Positions 1 to 9,598 of a stretch of 64,000 bases of DNA are shown here, piece after piece. The position numbers and the translations under genes are program-made. The first letter of the stretch is position 1. Each line of letters opens with the position of its first letter. The notes under the pieces are model-generated. The model was not told where the DNA came from. It was given only the letters and a program-made list of their open reading frames with translations, and searched no databases. Source of the DNA: Bin80 sp026709335 (GTDB taxonomy: Bacteria; Bacteroidota; Rhodothermia; Rhodothermales; Bin80); NCBI GenBank assembly GCA_965200825.1, contig OZ241385.1, forward strand, positions 1,798,001 through 1,862,000, read 5' to 3'.

Positions 1-1109
1 CGATAATTATCCCCCTGAATGGTCCCAATTCCGCTCAAAATTGTGCCCGTGAGTTGAGAGGTCCCGGCATTTAAGGATAATATCGTTCCGGATCCTATTC
101 GAAAATCCAAGTTTCCCGTAACTGTGTATTTATCGTAATCTGTGTCTCGCTGGCCGTCTACGAAAATTTGTACTGCATCATCCTCATCAGGGCACTGACT
201 GAATGCCTGCGCCTCCAGAATAGCGGGATCACAGGATTGGAGGGCAAAATCCTCTGCAGCCGCGTAGGAACCTGTTATTTTAACCCCGACACGTCGGCCC
301 AACACCCCTGCAACTCGGGCCTGCACATTCATATGGGAGTGTTCTCCACCGCTGACAGACACAGTTGCTCCCGGATGAGAAAATGCATCTTTGGTAATAT
401 AGTGGATGACCCCTGAATCGACCCCTGCACCATAGAGCGCGGATCCCGGGCCTCGTACAACCTCTACTCGATCCAAATCTACGGAGAGATTTGGCATCAG
501 GCTATTGAGGTTCACATTTATAGAGGGCGAACCTGCATCACGATAATCTGTCAGAATGAGCGTAGCGCCAGAAAACACATTATTGAATCCCCGCAAGACG
601 ACTTCATTCCGATCAATTCCAGTCTGAGCTATATCAAGTCCAGTAACATTTCGCAAAGACATGACAGCTGAAGGCACGACTATGCTTGACAGATCTTCCG
701 CCAAGATGACATCAATGGAAGCTGGAGCATCCAATACTTTCTCTTGGCGTCTACCGGCCGTAACCTGCACTTGATCCAGGTCTACGCCACCTACCAACTC
801 TATATCCAAATTATACGTATCGATCTCGGCGAGATCAACTTCTATTTCAGTCGATCTGTAACCGATATAGGACACGCGAATTGTATTTAAGCCTGCAGAC
901 AGCCCATCGAGGACATACTCACCCGCCTCATCTGTGGAGGTTCCTTGCCCTGAATTAACGTGAACCACATTCGCCCCAAATAATGGGAGGAGAGTTTCCG
1001 AATCTGTCACCTTACCTGTGACAGTTATAGACTGGGCAAAGACCCAATGAGGCACTATAATAAGTATCGCCAATGAAGCTGTACTAATGAAAAATTCCCT
1101 AACGAACAT
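1..1109 (-). CDS. TonB-dependent receptor, N-terminal part (runs off the window start)
   Basis: The reading frame is open from an ATG at 1109 to the window edge, so only about 369 N-terminal residues are visible. They show a hydrophobic signal peptide ending near VFAQS, a carboxypeptidase-regulatory-like beta-sandwich (about residues 27-110), then a TonB receptor plug domain with the motif VEVVRGPGSALYG and the start of the barrel. Such outer-membrane receptors import scarce substrates using TonB energy. The protein is clearly paralogous to the complete receptor just upstream at 1280-4063: the plug motifs, a run RNVTGLDI versus RNITGLDI, and the acidic/cysteine segment around CPD are shared. 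A 170-base gap separates them, so co-transcription is possible. The substrate cannot be told from sequence. The family call is firm; the C-terminal half is not visible. Confidence 0.9.
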   Translation of the reverse strand, partial: MFVREFFISTASLAILIIVPHWVFAQSITVTGKVTDSETLLPLFGANVVHVNSGQGTSTDEAGEYVLDGLSAGLNTIRVSYIGYRSTEIEVDLAEIDTYNLDIELVGGVDLDQVQVTAGRRQEKVLDAPASIDVILAEDLSSIVVPSAVMSLRNVTGLDIAQTGIDRNEVVLRGFNNVFSGATLILTDYRDAGSPSINVNLNSLMPNLSVDLDRVEVVRGPGSALYGAGVDSGVIHYITKDAFSHPGATVSVSGGEHSHMNVQARVAGVLGRRVGVKITGSYAAAEDFALQSCDPAILEAQAFSQCPDEDDAVQIFVDGQRDTDYDKYTVTGNLDFRIGSGTILSLNAGTSQLTGTILSGIGTIQGDNY

Positions 1110-1279
1110 TTATCTGGATGAATAATGCGATATGTTTTGAATAACGAATATATGTGCAATAGCGTCCAACTCCATGAATGGAAATTAGTCTCTCCTTAGA
1201 CGTCTTCTCGCTCACTTGTTTGGACCGTTTATGGAATATAGCCAATACCTGAATGAATTATTAGAGAACAGAACATTTT

Positions 1280-4063
1280 TCAAGGACCACGATCCGTAAC
1301 ATATGTGAGTCTGAGACTTGCTACACGCCCGAGCCTCGGGGCGCCCACAAACTCACGATGATTGCTATCAAAAACATTGCTGACTCCCAGGTCTACTCGA
1401 ACCCCCACTTGACTGATTGAATAGCCTATACCAAGATCTAACGTCATATAGCTATCAACATTACCTACATACTGTCCTGCAATCACAGGAAATCCGTTCG
1501 TATAGCGCCCCGACATGGACATCGATATACCATTGTTGCGCTGATACTGCCCTCCCATCTTAAACTTGAAAGCTGGCGCATTGAGAGCCAATTCTATATC
1601 TTCCGTTTCCTCGTTCAGCTCAGTGTTATCAAAATAATCATCACTGATCCAGGATACATTTCCGAAGAATCTCAACCGACTGTTGACCATTACTTGTGTC
1701 GAAATATCTATGCCGAAGTACTGAATCTTTCCAAAATTTGGATAAGTCAACATCAACTCGGGGAAAACTCCGACTCCTGGATTGTTCTCGTTTGGTTGTA
1801 CGATTGCAATAGGGGTGTCGCGGTCAGGAAGATCCCTGCCAGCAAGGTTTACCAATAGTTCCGCTGCCTGTTCAGGCATTAAACCGAAGAATCTCAGTAC
1901 ATTTGCGATATCCACATTTGCCTCGAGTCCATCCGAGATATCACGGATAAGATCCTGTTCCAGATTGGGAACAAGGACGAATGGAGTCTTTATCTGAAGT
2001 GGGCCGAGAAAATTTTTTCGCTTTTCGAAATATCCGTCAATTGAAAACAAAAATCTTTCCTGTATGATTCCCTTATACCCAATTTCCCATGATTGAGTGA
2101 TTGCAGGCTGAATTGGTGTCAAATCTTGAAGATGATTTAGCTGAGGGTTTAATTCAATCATGAGTGTACTCAGATTGGGAATTCCCAGAACTCCTGGACT
2201 GAACCCCTGAACTACGGTCATCGCAGGATTTAGCGCCTCCTTCAAAATAGACAGGAATTGGACTGGAATATCCAATCCTGCACTGGCAAGCATTCTTACC
2301 AGTTCTGCGTCCGGGATAGCACTCAATCCTTCATAAATCAATTCGTAAATTATCCCGGTATCAATACCAACAGGTGTTGGTAATCCTTCCATTCCAGGTA
2401 ACATACTGGAAGCGACAAGTGATGTAGGGGCTCCCTGATCTACATAGATAGGTTCTCTGCGATAGGTGAACCCAGATTCTCCACCACGCGCCCGCACCCT
2501 AAGTTCCCCAAGGGTTGCTGCCACCAAATTCAGAAAATAATCAGTCGCAAGAGGTGACGATAAACTGCGATTATAAGTTGCTCGCAAGCTTGACGACAAG
2601 GTTGGCTTCAGAACAAAAGCCACCCGAGGTGAGAGCTGAAGATCCGTAATGACATTATTAATATCTCCTCGAAGTGCCAACGTCAACTCCAGTCTATTCG
2701 AAAATTTTGTACTTGATTGTAGGTATGCACCTATTTTGTCGACATGCTCAAACGTCAGATCAACTCCCGTAATCAATTGCTGCCGAACACCAATCTTCTT
2801 CGAGAACTGTGCCTGCACGATATATTCTTCAGAAGCTTCCTCAATGAGACCCCCGCCATATATATATGAATCTCTTGAATCAATTGAATTGATGTATGCC
2901 TGAACAAAAAATGGACCACTAGTTAACCGAATTTGTGCATAATTGGCGATCATCCCATCGGCCTGAACTGTACCGATACTGCTGAGTAGTGTCCCATCCA
3001 AGCTACTCAGCCCCCCACTCACAGACAGTGCGATCTGGCGGCTAATTCGCCAGTCCGCACTTCCCGACAACACAAACTTGCGTTGACCAGTCTCGCGTGG
3101 CCCATCCACAAACAGTTGTATAGCATCCTCTGGATCAGGACACTCGCTAAATCTCTCCGCTTCCAGTAGGATCTCATCACACTCTACAAGACCAAAGTCC
3201 TCTGCTATTGCATAATTGCCAATCAATTTGACACCAAAATTTTCCCCTACTACCGTTGCAAAACGCCCCTGAATGTTCATTGCTGATCGCTGACCTCCAC
3301 TGATTGACAGAGTCACTCCCGGATAGTTGAATGGATCCTTGGATATATAGTGTATCACACCCGAATCCACTCCTGGACCATAAAGTGCGGACCCCGGACC
3401 TCTCACCACTTCAATCCGCTCCGTATCGATTGCCAGATTTGGCATAACATTATGCAAATTCACCCCAATGGATGCTGCACCTGCTTTCCTGTAATCAGTA
3501 AGGATATGAGTAGACCTCGAAAAAACGTTGTTGAATCCTCGAAGAGCGATTTCATAACGATCTACCCCGGTCTGAACAATATCCAGTCCTGTTATATTGC
3601 GAAGTGATCGGGCCGTTGTCGGTGTTACATCCAGTTGAAGGTCTTGAGAAGTTACAATATCAATGGATGAGGGCGCATCCAATGCTTTTTCATTACGACG
3701 ACCGGCAGTTATTTGCACAGGATCCAAGTTTGCCCCTGAAACCAGGGCTATATTCAGCACATACGTTTCTCCTTCCGTCAGAAATAATTCAAATTCCTGT
3801 GCCTCGTATCCAATAAAACTGGCACGCAAGGTGTGCGATCCAGAAACAAGGACAATTTCAAAGTTTCCATCTGCATCCGTTGAAGTTCCGATTGCTGTCC
3901 CGATCGCCAGTACATTCGCCCCAATCAACGGGTTCTCTGTTTCAGAATCTGTGATAATGCCCCTTACCGTAGCGGATTGTCCAAGTGCAGTCGCACTGAG
4001 AAAACAGAAAAGAATTCCCGCCCACAGCGTTTGACTTGCATGCTCAACTATCCCATATATCAT
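1280..4063 (-). CDS. TonB-dependent outer-membrane receptor
   Basis: 927 residues. A signal peptide (about residues 1-29, hydrophobic core AGILFCFLSATALG) is followed by a carboxypeptidase-regulatory-like domain (about 30-110; VRGIITDSETENPLIGANV is the typical opening) and the plug domain with IEVVRGPGSALYGPG near residue 215. The rest has the alternating pattern of a 22-strand barrel. It lacks a T9SS tail, as expected for an outer-membrane protein. Role by family: TonB/ExbBD-driven uptake of a large or scarce ligand; the ligand is unknown, and no SusD-like lipoprotein gene is next to it, which argues against a classical glycan-uptake pair. It is followed by a close paralogue at 1-1109. A degraded transposon lies just upstream (4195-5440), so its promoter must sit in about 4064-4194. 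Confidence 0.93.
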   Translation of the reverse strand: MIYGIVEHASQTLWAGILFCFLSATALGQSATVRGIITDSETENPLIGANVLAIGTAIGTSTDADGNFEIVLVSGSHTLRASFIGYEAQEFELFLTEGETYVLNIALVSGANLDPVQITAGRRNEKALDAPSSIDIVTSQDLQLDVTPTTARSLRNITGLDIVQTGVDRYEIALRGFNNVFSRSTHILTDYRKAGAASIGVNLHNVMPNLAIDTERIEVVRGPGSALYGPGVDSGVIHYISKDPFNYPGVTLSISGGQRSAMNIQGRFATVVGENFGVKLIGNYAIAEDFGLVECDEILLEAERFSECPDPEDAIQLFVDGPRETGQRKFVLSGSADWRISRQIALSVSGGLSSLDGTLLSSIGTVQADGMIANYAQIRLTSGPFFVQAYINSIDSRDSYIYGGGLIEEASEEYIVQAQFSKKIGVRQQLITGVDLTFEHVDKIGAYLQSSTKFSNRLELTLALRGDINNVITDLQLSPRVAFVLKPTLSSSLRATYNRSLSSPLATDYFLNLVAATLGELRVRARGGESGFTYRREPIYVDQGAPTSLVASSMLPGMEGLPTPVGIDTGIIYELIYEGLSAIPDAELVRMLASAGLDIPVQFLSILKEALNPAMTVVQGFSPGVLGIPNLSTLMIELNPQLNHLQDLTPIQPAITQSWEIGYKGIIQERFLFSIDGYFEKRKNFLGPLQIKTPFVLVPNLEQDLIRDISDGLEANVDIANVLRFFGLMPEQAAELLVNLAGRDLPDRDTPIAIVQPNENNPGVGVFPELMLTYPNFGKIQYFGIDISTQVMVNSRLRFFGNVSWISDDYFDNTELNEETEDIELALNAPAFKFKMGGQYQRNNGISMSMSGRYTNGFPVIAGQYVGNVDSYMTLDLGIGYSISQVGVRVDLGVSNVFDSNHREFVGAPRLGRVASLRLTYVTDRGP

Positions 4064-4194
4064 GATATTAGAGAGGATTGTATAGGATGCTACGCAGTTC
4101 TTGGAATCTTAGTGCAGTAGGTGGGTACACGGACACAATAGGCAGGAGTGCAACCCTGTCCATTGCTTACCATAACGTTACCTATATTAACGCC

Positions 4195-5440
4195 ATGCCC
4201 GCGAGGGATTCAAATAATAAAAATCAGGACTGTTCCTATCGCGAGATAGAATACCGTCTATGCCCAGGTTCAAGAGGAAAGGCGAAAAATTTATCAGGCT
4301 TGGCCGGTGCGTGTCGGTTTGTATAGAATGCGATTCTTTCTCAGTGCAATGAAGAGTACCAAGACGGCAGTCAAGAGAATCCTAAGCTGACCTATTTCTC
4401 CCTGGGAAAGCGGTTTACGAAACTTAGAGGTAAAGTGGACCAGCTGTCAGAGTACTCATTTGCCATTGTTCAGGATGCGCTCAAATATCAGGCGGATGCG
4501 TGGCAGAGATATTTTAAGGGTACGGCGAACCGTCCTGATTTTCATAAGAAACATAAGCACACGGATTCGTTTACGGCCACACAGGATCTATTCAAAATTG
4601 TAGAGGATAGTGTGTATCCAGAAGGTTGGCTGGATGAAGTTTCGGCGCAATGGAGGAAATTCGTACTCAGACGTTAAGCCGATTGAGTTGACGGTAAAGA
4701 AAGAGGGGCGGTACTGGAAGATGAGCGTGATTTATAAGATTCCAACTCCGGAAAAGACAGAGAACGGCGTGGCCGTTGGTATGGATCTAAATACCTATAA
4801 CGTGGCCTAGACGTCTTCGGAAGGGGACCAGGGAATGCTACCGATTGAGAAACCAGATATAAAAGAGATTAGAATCAAGCGGTATCAGAGGAAGCTGGCA
4901 CGGCAGAAGAAAGGATCGAAAAGACGAGTCATCACGAAGGACAGGATTGCGAAGTGGAAACGAAAACAGAAAAACACTCGAAAGAATCAGGATCATCACA
5001 ACAGCAAGGCACTGGCACGGAAAGCAGATACACTGGTACGAGAAGACCTACAAGTGAAGAGTATGTCTAAGTCTGCGAAAGGCACAAGGGACAAACCCGG
5101 CAAGAATGTAAAAGCGAAGTCAGGGTTAAACCGCGTCATCATGAACTCTTCATGGGGCAAGTTTAACCGGTATTGTGATTACAAATTCAGCAAGGTAATT
5201 ACCGTGAATCCAAAGTATACGTCTCGGACCTGCAATCAGTGTGGGCACGTAGCAAAGGATAATAGAAAAATACAGAGTAGATTTAAGTGTGTGGCCTGTG
5301 GCCATGCGGAACATGCAGATCTGAACGCGTCTGCAAATATCTTGGCCTCCGGGATTGGGGCTTCTGGTGTGGGAGGAGCGTTGCCGTTCGGCACTCCATT
5401 GATCCGTCAAATGGATATTTGGAAACTGTATAATGCGTAA
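4195..5440 (+). pseudogene. tnpB: Decayed IS200/IS605-family tnpB (RNA-guided nuclease ancestor family)
   Basis: Translating in two frames rebuilds a TnpB protein. The N-terminal part (IEYRLCPGSRGK, LSGLAGACRFV) is interrupted by an in-frame TAG at 4324-4326, where the family has a Tyr. The same frame resumes as NAILSQCNEEYQ and runs to about 4615. There the frame shifts and continues as IQKVGWMKFRRNGGN. A second TAG at 4808-4810 follows GMDLN, the first RuvC Asp. The remaining 201 residues carry the other RuvC residues (VREDL; HADLNASANI) and the zinc finger with two CxxC pairs (CNQCGH, CVACGH). Thus at least two nonsense changes and one frameshift. No tnpA partner is seen. Known: TnpB is the ancestor of Cas12 nucleases and works with an RNA from the element's right end. 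This copy cannot make a full protein, although the C-terminal 201-residue frame is intact. Confidence 0.9.
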
Positions 5441-5836
5441 CCAAGTATATAATTCCCCAACGAATTTATGGACTACAATGATGCTAAAGCAATAGGATGA
5501 GCTACCGTTGACTCATCGGAGCATAGCCACTTGGAAGCTACGTTGAACTACGCCTCAAAACCGGAATCAACCATCTAAGATGATGATTGTATCAAATTGA
5601 ATAATCTGACAGAAAAAATTTGTCGACACACTATTTTAGATCTCTTTTAGATACTGAACGCAAAGAAACCAGTGTAGCAGGCAAGCTCCATCCGTAAGAA
5701 GATTTTGAGCCCAACCGATTGATGACTCGAAAGGCTCAACAGAATCTTTCGGAACGTAATACAGGAAACATTTGAGGCCTTGCCTCCATAACCATTAGCG
5801 CCAGGCTGTTTTGAGGTTTCCAAAGAATAATGTACC
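5441..5836. other. Intergenic, 396 bases, no gene seen
   Basis: It holds the presumed right flank of the decayed tnpB element and the upstream region of the tandem-HTH gene. No long open frame, tRNA or strong hairpin was recognised. An expressed guide-type RNA at the tnpB 3' end (just after 5440) cannot be excluded, but nothing in the bases proves it. Confidence 0.4.
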
Positions 5837-6787
5837 ATGAATAGAGAGCAATACAACGCTCGTAACAAAGCCATCGTTCAAGATTTACGAAATGGTATGT
5901 ACTTCAGAGAAGTAGCTACGAAGTATGGACTGTCCCCTGAACGGATACGACAAATCGGCTTGGACCAGAATTTCGAATGGAAAAAGCAAGTAAAAGTGCG
6001 TAATAAAGCCATCGCCCAAGATGTGCAAAGTGGTATGAGTATCAGAGAAGTTGCTACAAAGTATGGATTGCATCAAAACGTGGTTAGTTCAATCGCCGAT
6101 AAACATGGAGTGGGCTTCAGGGATCGACAAAAAGTGCGCAACAAAGCCATTGTCCAAGATTTACGAGATGGTATGCGTATTAAGGAAGTAGCCCTGAAAT
6201 ACGAATTGACTCATGAGCGAATTGGTCAGATTGGTCGGGAGCAAGGCTTTGGCCTTAAAGAACGAAATCAAGCCATCGTCCAAGATGTACAAGATGGTAT
6301 GAGCCATACAGAAGTAGGAATCAAGTACCGACTCTCGGCAAATTATATCAGGCAGATTGTCTATCAGGATTTCATCGCTAAAGGCTTGAAGTGCGACGTA
6401 AACACCGAGAGAACGGGATCCCAAAATGAATTCTCAGCGAAGCTTGGAGATAGCCTCCAAAAACACGACAAGAAACAGATCAAGCAGGAGCGTAATATTG
6501 CTATTGTCCAAGATCTAAAAGCTGGCATGACCACCACAAAAGCAGGGGCCAAGTACGGGATCACGCCCCAACATATTTCGCTAATCGCCCATCAGCATGG
6601 AATGAGCTCTGTCACACGAAAAGAACTATTACAGGAACGTAATCGGGCTATCATTCGAGATCTACAAGCAGGCATGACCGTCAAGGAAGCCAAGGCCAAA
6701 TACGGACTCGATACGAGCTCCATCTATCAGATTGTCCGAAAGTATGGGATGAATATAAAGGACCTTAGTGCAAAGGGGAATAAATAG
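5837..6787 (+). CDS. Protein made of six tandem helix-turn-helix repeats
   Basis: 316 residues, almost entirely six copies of a 42-75 residue unit. Each opens with RNxAIVQDLxxGM and continues with (R/K)EVATKYGL, then a turn and a recognition-like helix such as SPERIRQIG. Units start near residues 9, 55, 101, 143, 218 and 267. The fourth unit carries a 30-residue charged insertion. The layout resembles the HTH of sigma region 4 or resolvase-type proteins strung together. There is no signal peptide, membrane segment or catalytic domain. I do not recognise a named family; DNA binding is inferred from the repeated HTH shape only. The repeats are also similar at DNA level, so copy number could change by recombination. 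The frame continues past its TAG into a further, decayed repeat. It stands alone between a dead transposon and purB. Confidence 0.7.
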   Translation: MNREQYNARNKAIVQDLRNGMYFREVATKYGLSPERIRQIGLDQNFEWKKQVKVRNKAIAQDVQSGMSIREVATKYGLHQNVVSSIADKHGVGFRDRQKVRNKAIVQDLRDGMRIKEVALKYELTHERIGQIGREQGFGLKERNQAIVQDVQDGMSHTEVGIKYRLSANYIRQIVYQDFIAKGLKCDVNTERTGSQNEFSAKLGDSLQKHDKKQIKQERNIAIVQDLKAGMTTTKAGAKYGITPQHISLIAHQHGMSSVTRKELLQERNRAIIRDLQAGMTVKEAKAKYGLDTSSIYQIVRKYGMNIKDLSAKGNK

Positions 6788-6853
6788 CTTAACAAAGCCA
6801 TTACCTAGGACCGGAAAGCCAACATGACCACCAAAGAGGCTGGAATGGACTAG
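6788..6853 (+). pseudogene. Fossil seventh HTH repeat behind the stop codon
   Basis: Directly after the TAG at 6785-6787, and in the same frame, the bases translate as LNKAIT, stop, DRKANMTTKEAGMD, stop. This matches the consensus start of the HTH repeat (RNKAIVQDLKAGMTTKEAG). The gene was therefore probably longer and was cut by nonsense changes. The remainder up to 7027 shows no gene. Confidence 0.7.
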
Positions 6854-7027
6854 GCACGAACTCTCTGCAGATCACATCATATAGATCGCACATCAGCAGC
6901 CTCGGTCAAGCGAAGAACCAACACCACGCTCTATGCAACCATCTTATTATAAGCCAATTGGGGCAACATACCCGGCGACCAGATTGCGCCGTAATGCCTG
7001 TTTCCTGTTTGGGAAAAATAGATCAAT

Positions 7028-8335
7028 TCAGGAAGTTACATCCGTAATTCCAACGCGTGACAAAAGCAAGTCAACCTGCTTCATGTGATAATTTGCATCA
7101 AATAGTTTCTGAACTTCCTCTACGGAAACGTGAGCCATCACTTCCTTAGACGCTAAAATCAATGACTGAAAATTTTGTTCTTCGTGCCAACTTTTCATCG
7201 CAAGAGGCTGAACCAAGTCATAAGCTTCTTCCCGTGTCAGTCCATAATCAATCAGCTTTAGCATTAATCGTTGACTGTTGTAAAGGCCATATGTGGCATC
7301 CAGGTTTTTCTGCATACGATCCGGATAGACGACAAGGTTTTGCAAGATGCGCGTTAATCTCAACAGCGCATAATGTACGACCGAAGTTGCATCGGGAAGA
7401 ATGACGCGTTCTACGCTGGAATGCGAGATATCTCGCTCGTGCCATAAGGCGATATTTTCCATTGCTGACACCATATACCCGCGTAATAATCGTGCACAAC
7501 CTGTAATATTTTCGCTGCCAATCGGATTCCGCTTATGAGGCATCGCACTGGATCCTTTCTGCCCCTTCCCAAACGCCTCTTCAGCTTCTCTGACTTCGCT
7601 TCGCTGTAAATGGCGAATTTCTACTGCAATTTTTTCCATGCTGCCTCCAATCAGTGCAAGTATGCTTATATAGTGGGCATGACGATCTCGCTGGATCACT
7701 TGGGTCGCGATCGGTTCTGGTTGAAGACCGAGAAGCTTGCACGTAATCTGTTCAACTTCTGGTGGCGTATGTGCAAATGTACCAACCGCCCCTGAAAGCT
7801 TTCCTGTCCGAATCTCTTTGGCGGCGGCTTTGAAACGAGTGAGATTTCGTTGCATTTCTGCATAATAAAGTGCGAGTTTCAGCCCAAAGGTCGTTGGCTC
7901 TGCATGAACCCCGTGGGTTCTTCCCATCATGAGGGTGTAGCGATGTTCGAGGGCTCGATCGTGCAAAACCTGAAGTAGTGATTTCAGTGCTTTTTCGATC
8001 AACTGATTGGCTTCGGCAAGACGTACAGACCAAGCCGTATCTACAACATCAGAGGAGGTCAAGCCATAGTGAATCCATTTCTTTTCCGGTCCGAGTCCTT
8101 CGCTAACCGCACGCGTAAACGCAACGACATCATGTCGTGTGGATTCCTCTATCTCGTGAATTCGACTCACATCGAAGGATGCACGTTTTCGGAGAGTTTT
8201 AACATCTTCTTCGGGAATGATTCCTATCCTGGCCCATGCTTCACACACAGCCAACTCAACCTGAAGCCAAACAGCAAACTGGTTCTGTTCACTCCATAGT
8301 TTCTGCATAGCAGGGTGTGTATACCGTTGTATCAT
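7028..8335 (-). CDS. purB: Adenylosuccinate lyase
   Basis: 435 residues, the usual length of the Bacillus/Thermotoga-type enzyme. It cleaves SAICAR in purine synthesis and adenylosuccinate in AMP synthesis, both releasing fumarate, in the cytoplasm as a homotetramer. Seen: N-terminal YTHPAMQKLWSEQNQF, the TSSDVVDTA motif (about residues 93-101), the GRTHGVHAEP segment carrying a catalytic His (about 138-147), and the fumarase/aspartase signature SSAMPHKRNPIGSENI (about 263-278), whose first Ser lies in the catalytic loop. The C-terminal domain is complete. It is transcribed alone; the sigma factor gene lies 127 bases upstream in the same direction. The start is the ATG at 8335, which fits the family N-terminus exactly. 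Confidence 0.97.
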   Translation of the reverse strand: MIQRYTHPAMQKLWSEQNQFAVWLQVELAVCEAWARIGIIPEEDVKTLRKRASFDVSRIHEIEESTRHDVVAFTRAVSEGLGPEKKWIHYGLTSSDVVDTAWSVRLAEANQLIEKALKSLLQVLHDRALEHRYTLMMGRTHGVHAEPTTFGLKLALYYAEMQRNLTRFKAAAKEIRTGKLSGAVGTFAHTPPEVEQITCKLLGLQPEPIATQVIQRDRHAHYISILALIGGSMEKIAVEIRHLQRSEVREAEEAFGKGQKGSSAMPHKRNPIGSENITGCARLLRGYMVSAMENIALWHERDISHSSVERVILPDATSVVHYALLRLTRILQNLVVYPDRMQKNLDATYGLYNSQRLMLKLIDYGLTREEAYDLVQPLAMKSWHEEQNFQSLILASKEVMAHVSVEEVQKLFDANYHMKQVDLLLSRVGITDVTS

Positions 8336-8462
8336 AGCAATGCAATCGAATTTTCGGTTGAATCCAAATTAGCCATTAATATTGACTGCCGGCTTTATCA
8401 TACGGAACTCCGGGGACAAAGATAGGCGACACTTCATAATTCGCTATCATACCCGACCTGAA

Positions 8463-9074
8463 TTAAAGCGAATCCCGTTTATCCTTGAGGCGCATATAGA
8501 GTAATCTCCTGGCCCGAAAAATATGCGCCTTAATCGTCCCCAAGGGAAGATCCAATTCCTGGGCAATTTCTTCGTAGGATTTTTCCTCCTGATGCCGCAT
8601 TACAATCACAATATTGTATTTCGGAGGAAGCGAATCTATTGCTTCCTGAATAATATTCGTGCGCTGATCTCCCTCAAGTTCACGGTCCGGACGATAGGTT
8701 GTATCATAGATTTCATGCCGAATTTCACCTTCTTTAGTTGAAATTGGTCGATCCAGTGAAATGGTGGCTAACCTTCGTTTACGTTTGTAATCAATGGCAT
8801 GATTTGAAGCAATCTTGTAAAGCCATGTGGAAAACGCGTACTTGGAGGAATAGGACTCGAGTGCTTTGAATGCTTTCATAAACGCTTCTTGAACCAAATC
8901 TTCAATCCCCTGCTCATCTCCGATCGTACGCTTAATGTGAATAAACAGCCTCTTCTCATATTTCTGTACTAGCAATGCATATGCGTGCTGATCCCCTCCA
9001 AGCGCGCGGGAAACCAGTTCACAATCCTTCTGACTGGATACTGACCTTTGGAAAGCCGTCAAGTCTTCAGGCAT
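8463..9074 (-). CDS. ECF-type RNA polymerase sigma-70 family factor
   Basis: 203 residues. Region 2 (about residues 24-95) contains the core-binding segment EDLVQEAFMKAFKALESY and the -10 recognition segment STWLYKIASNHAIDYKRKR. Region 4 (about 140-195) has the HTH EEIAQELDLPLGTIKAHIFRA. Regions 1.1 and 3 are missing, which is the ECF pattern. No anti-sigma gene with a membrane segment lies next to it; instead it follows an Lrp/AsnC gene by 20 bases, so the two are probably one transcript. ECF factors of this RpoE/SigW-like kind are common in Bacteroidota; the target genes cannot be told here. Confidence 0.93.
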   Translation of the reverse strand: MPEDLTAFQRSVSSQKDCELVSRALGGDQHAYALLVQKYEKRLFIHIKRTIGDEQGIEDLVQEAFMKAFKALESYSSKYAFSTWLYKIASNHAIDYKRKRRLATISLDRPISTKEGEIRHEIYDTTYRPDRELEGDQRTNIIQEAIDSLPPKYNIVIVMRHQEEKSYEEIAQELDLPLGTIKAHIFRARRLLYMRLKDKRDSL

Positions 9075-9094
9075 AAGGTCTCTTGTTCATCCGT

Positions 9095-9598
9095 TCACGT
9101 CGCTAACTCCTTCTTTTCAGGAATAGTCTCATTGTCTGGAGATACAGGCAATTGAGTAGTTTCCTTATATGTGCTCATAACAATACTGGTAGTTGTACCT
9201 GTCACACCTGGCCATGACTGAATGCTCGCAAGTAAACGTTCCAGTGATGCTGTATCGTATGATTTAACCTTTAGGATATGTGATCCCTCCCCGGTGATCG
9301 AATGCGCTTCAAGTACTTCATTAAAACCACATACATTGTCCAGTAAGGGTTGATATTTTTTGGATGTATCCACGGACACACGAATGAAGGCCGTGACCGT
9401 GAAGCCCAAATCTTTGGCATTTACAGTCGCATGATAACCCGTGATGTACCCTTTCTGCTCCAGCTTACGCATACGATCGCTTACACTCGTCATACTTAAT
9501 CCGACACGCGCCGCGATGTCAATGTGTTTCATTCTTCCTGAGGACTGTAACAGATTCAGGATCCGGGCATCAATTTTATCTATTTTTCGGCTGCTCAT
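9095..9598 (-). CDS. Lrp/AsnC family transcriptional regulator
   Basis: 167 residues. The N-terminal winged HTH (about residues 7-55) shows DARILNLLQSSGRMKHIDIA and VGLSMTSVSDRMRKLEQKGYI, typical of Lrp/AsnC. The C-terminal half is the RAM/AsnC ligand-binding domain (about 68-145) with FIRVSVD, EAHSITGEGSHILKVKS and the closing TTTSIVMSTYKE. Such proteins form octamer-like discs and usually sense amino acids. A C-terminal tail of about 20 polar residues exceeds the minimal family. It is first in a likely two-gene unit with the ECF sigma factor. The ATG at 9598 fits the family start. Ligand and targets are unknown. Confidence 0.93.
   Translation of the reverse strand: MSSRKIDKIDARILNLLQSSGRMKHIDIAARVGLSMTSVSDRMRKLEQKGYITGYHATVNAKDLGFTVTAFIRVSVDTSKKYQPLLDNVCGFNEVLEAHSITGEGSHILKVKSYDTASLERLLASIQSWPGVTGTTTSIVMSTYKETTQLPVSPDNETIPEKKELAT

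Noticed and set aside
4064..4194. Cobalamin riboswitch before the TonB receptor
   Set aside because: No B12-box sequence or fitting fold recognised.
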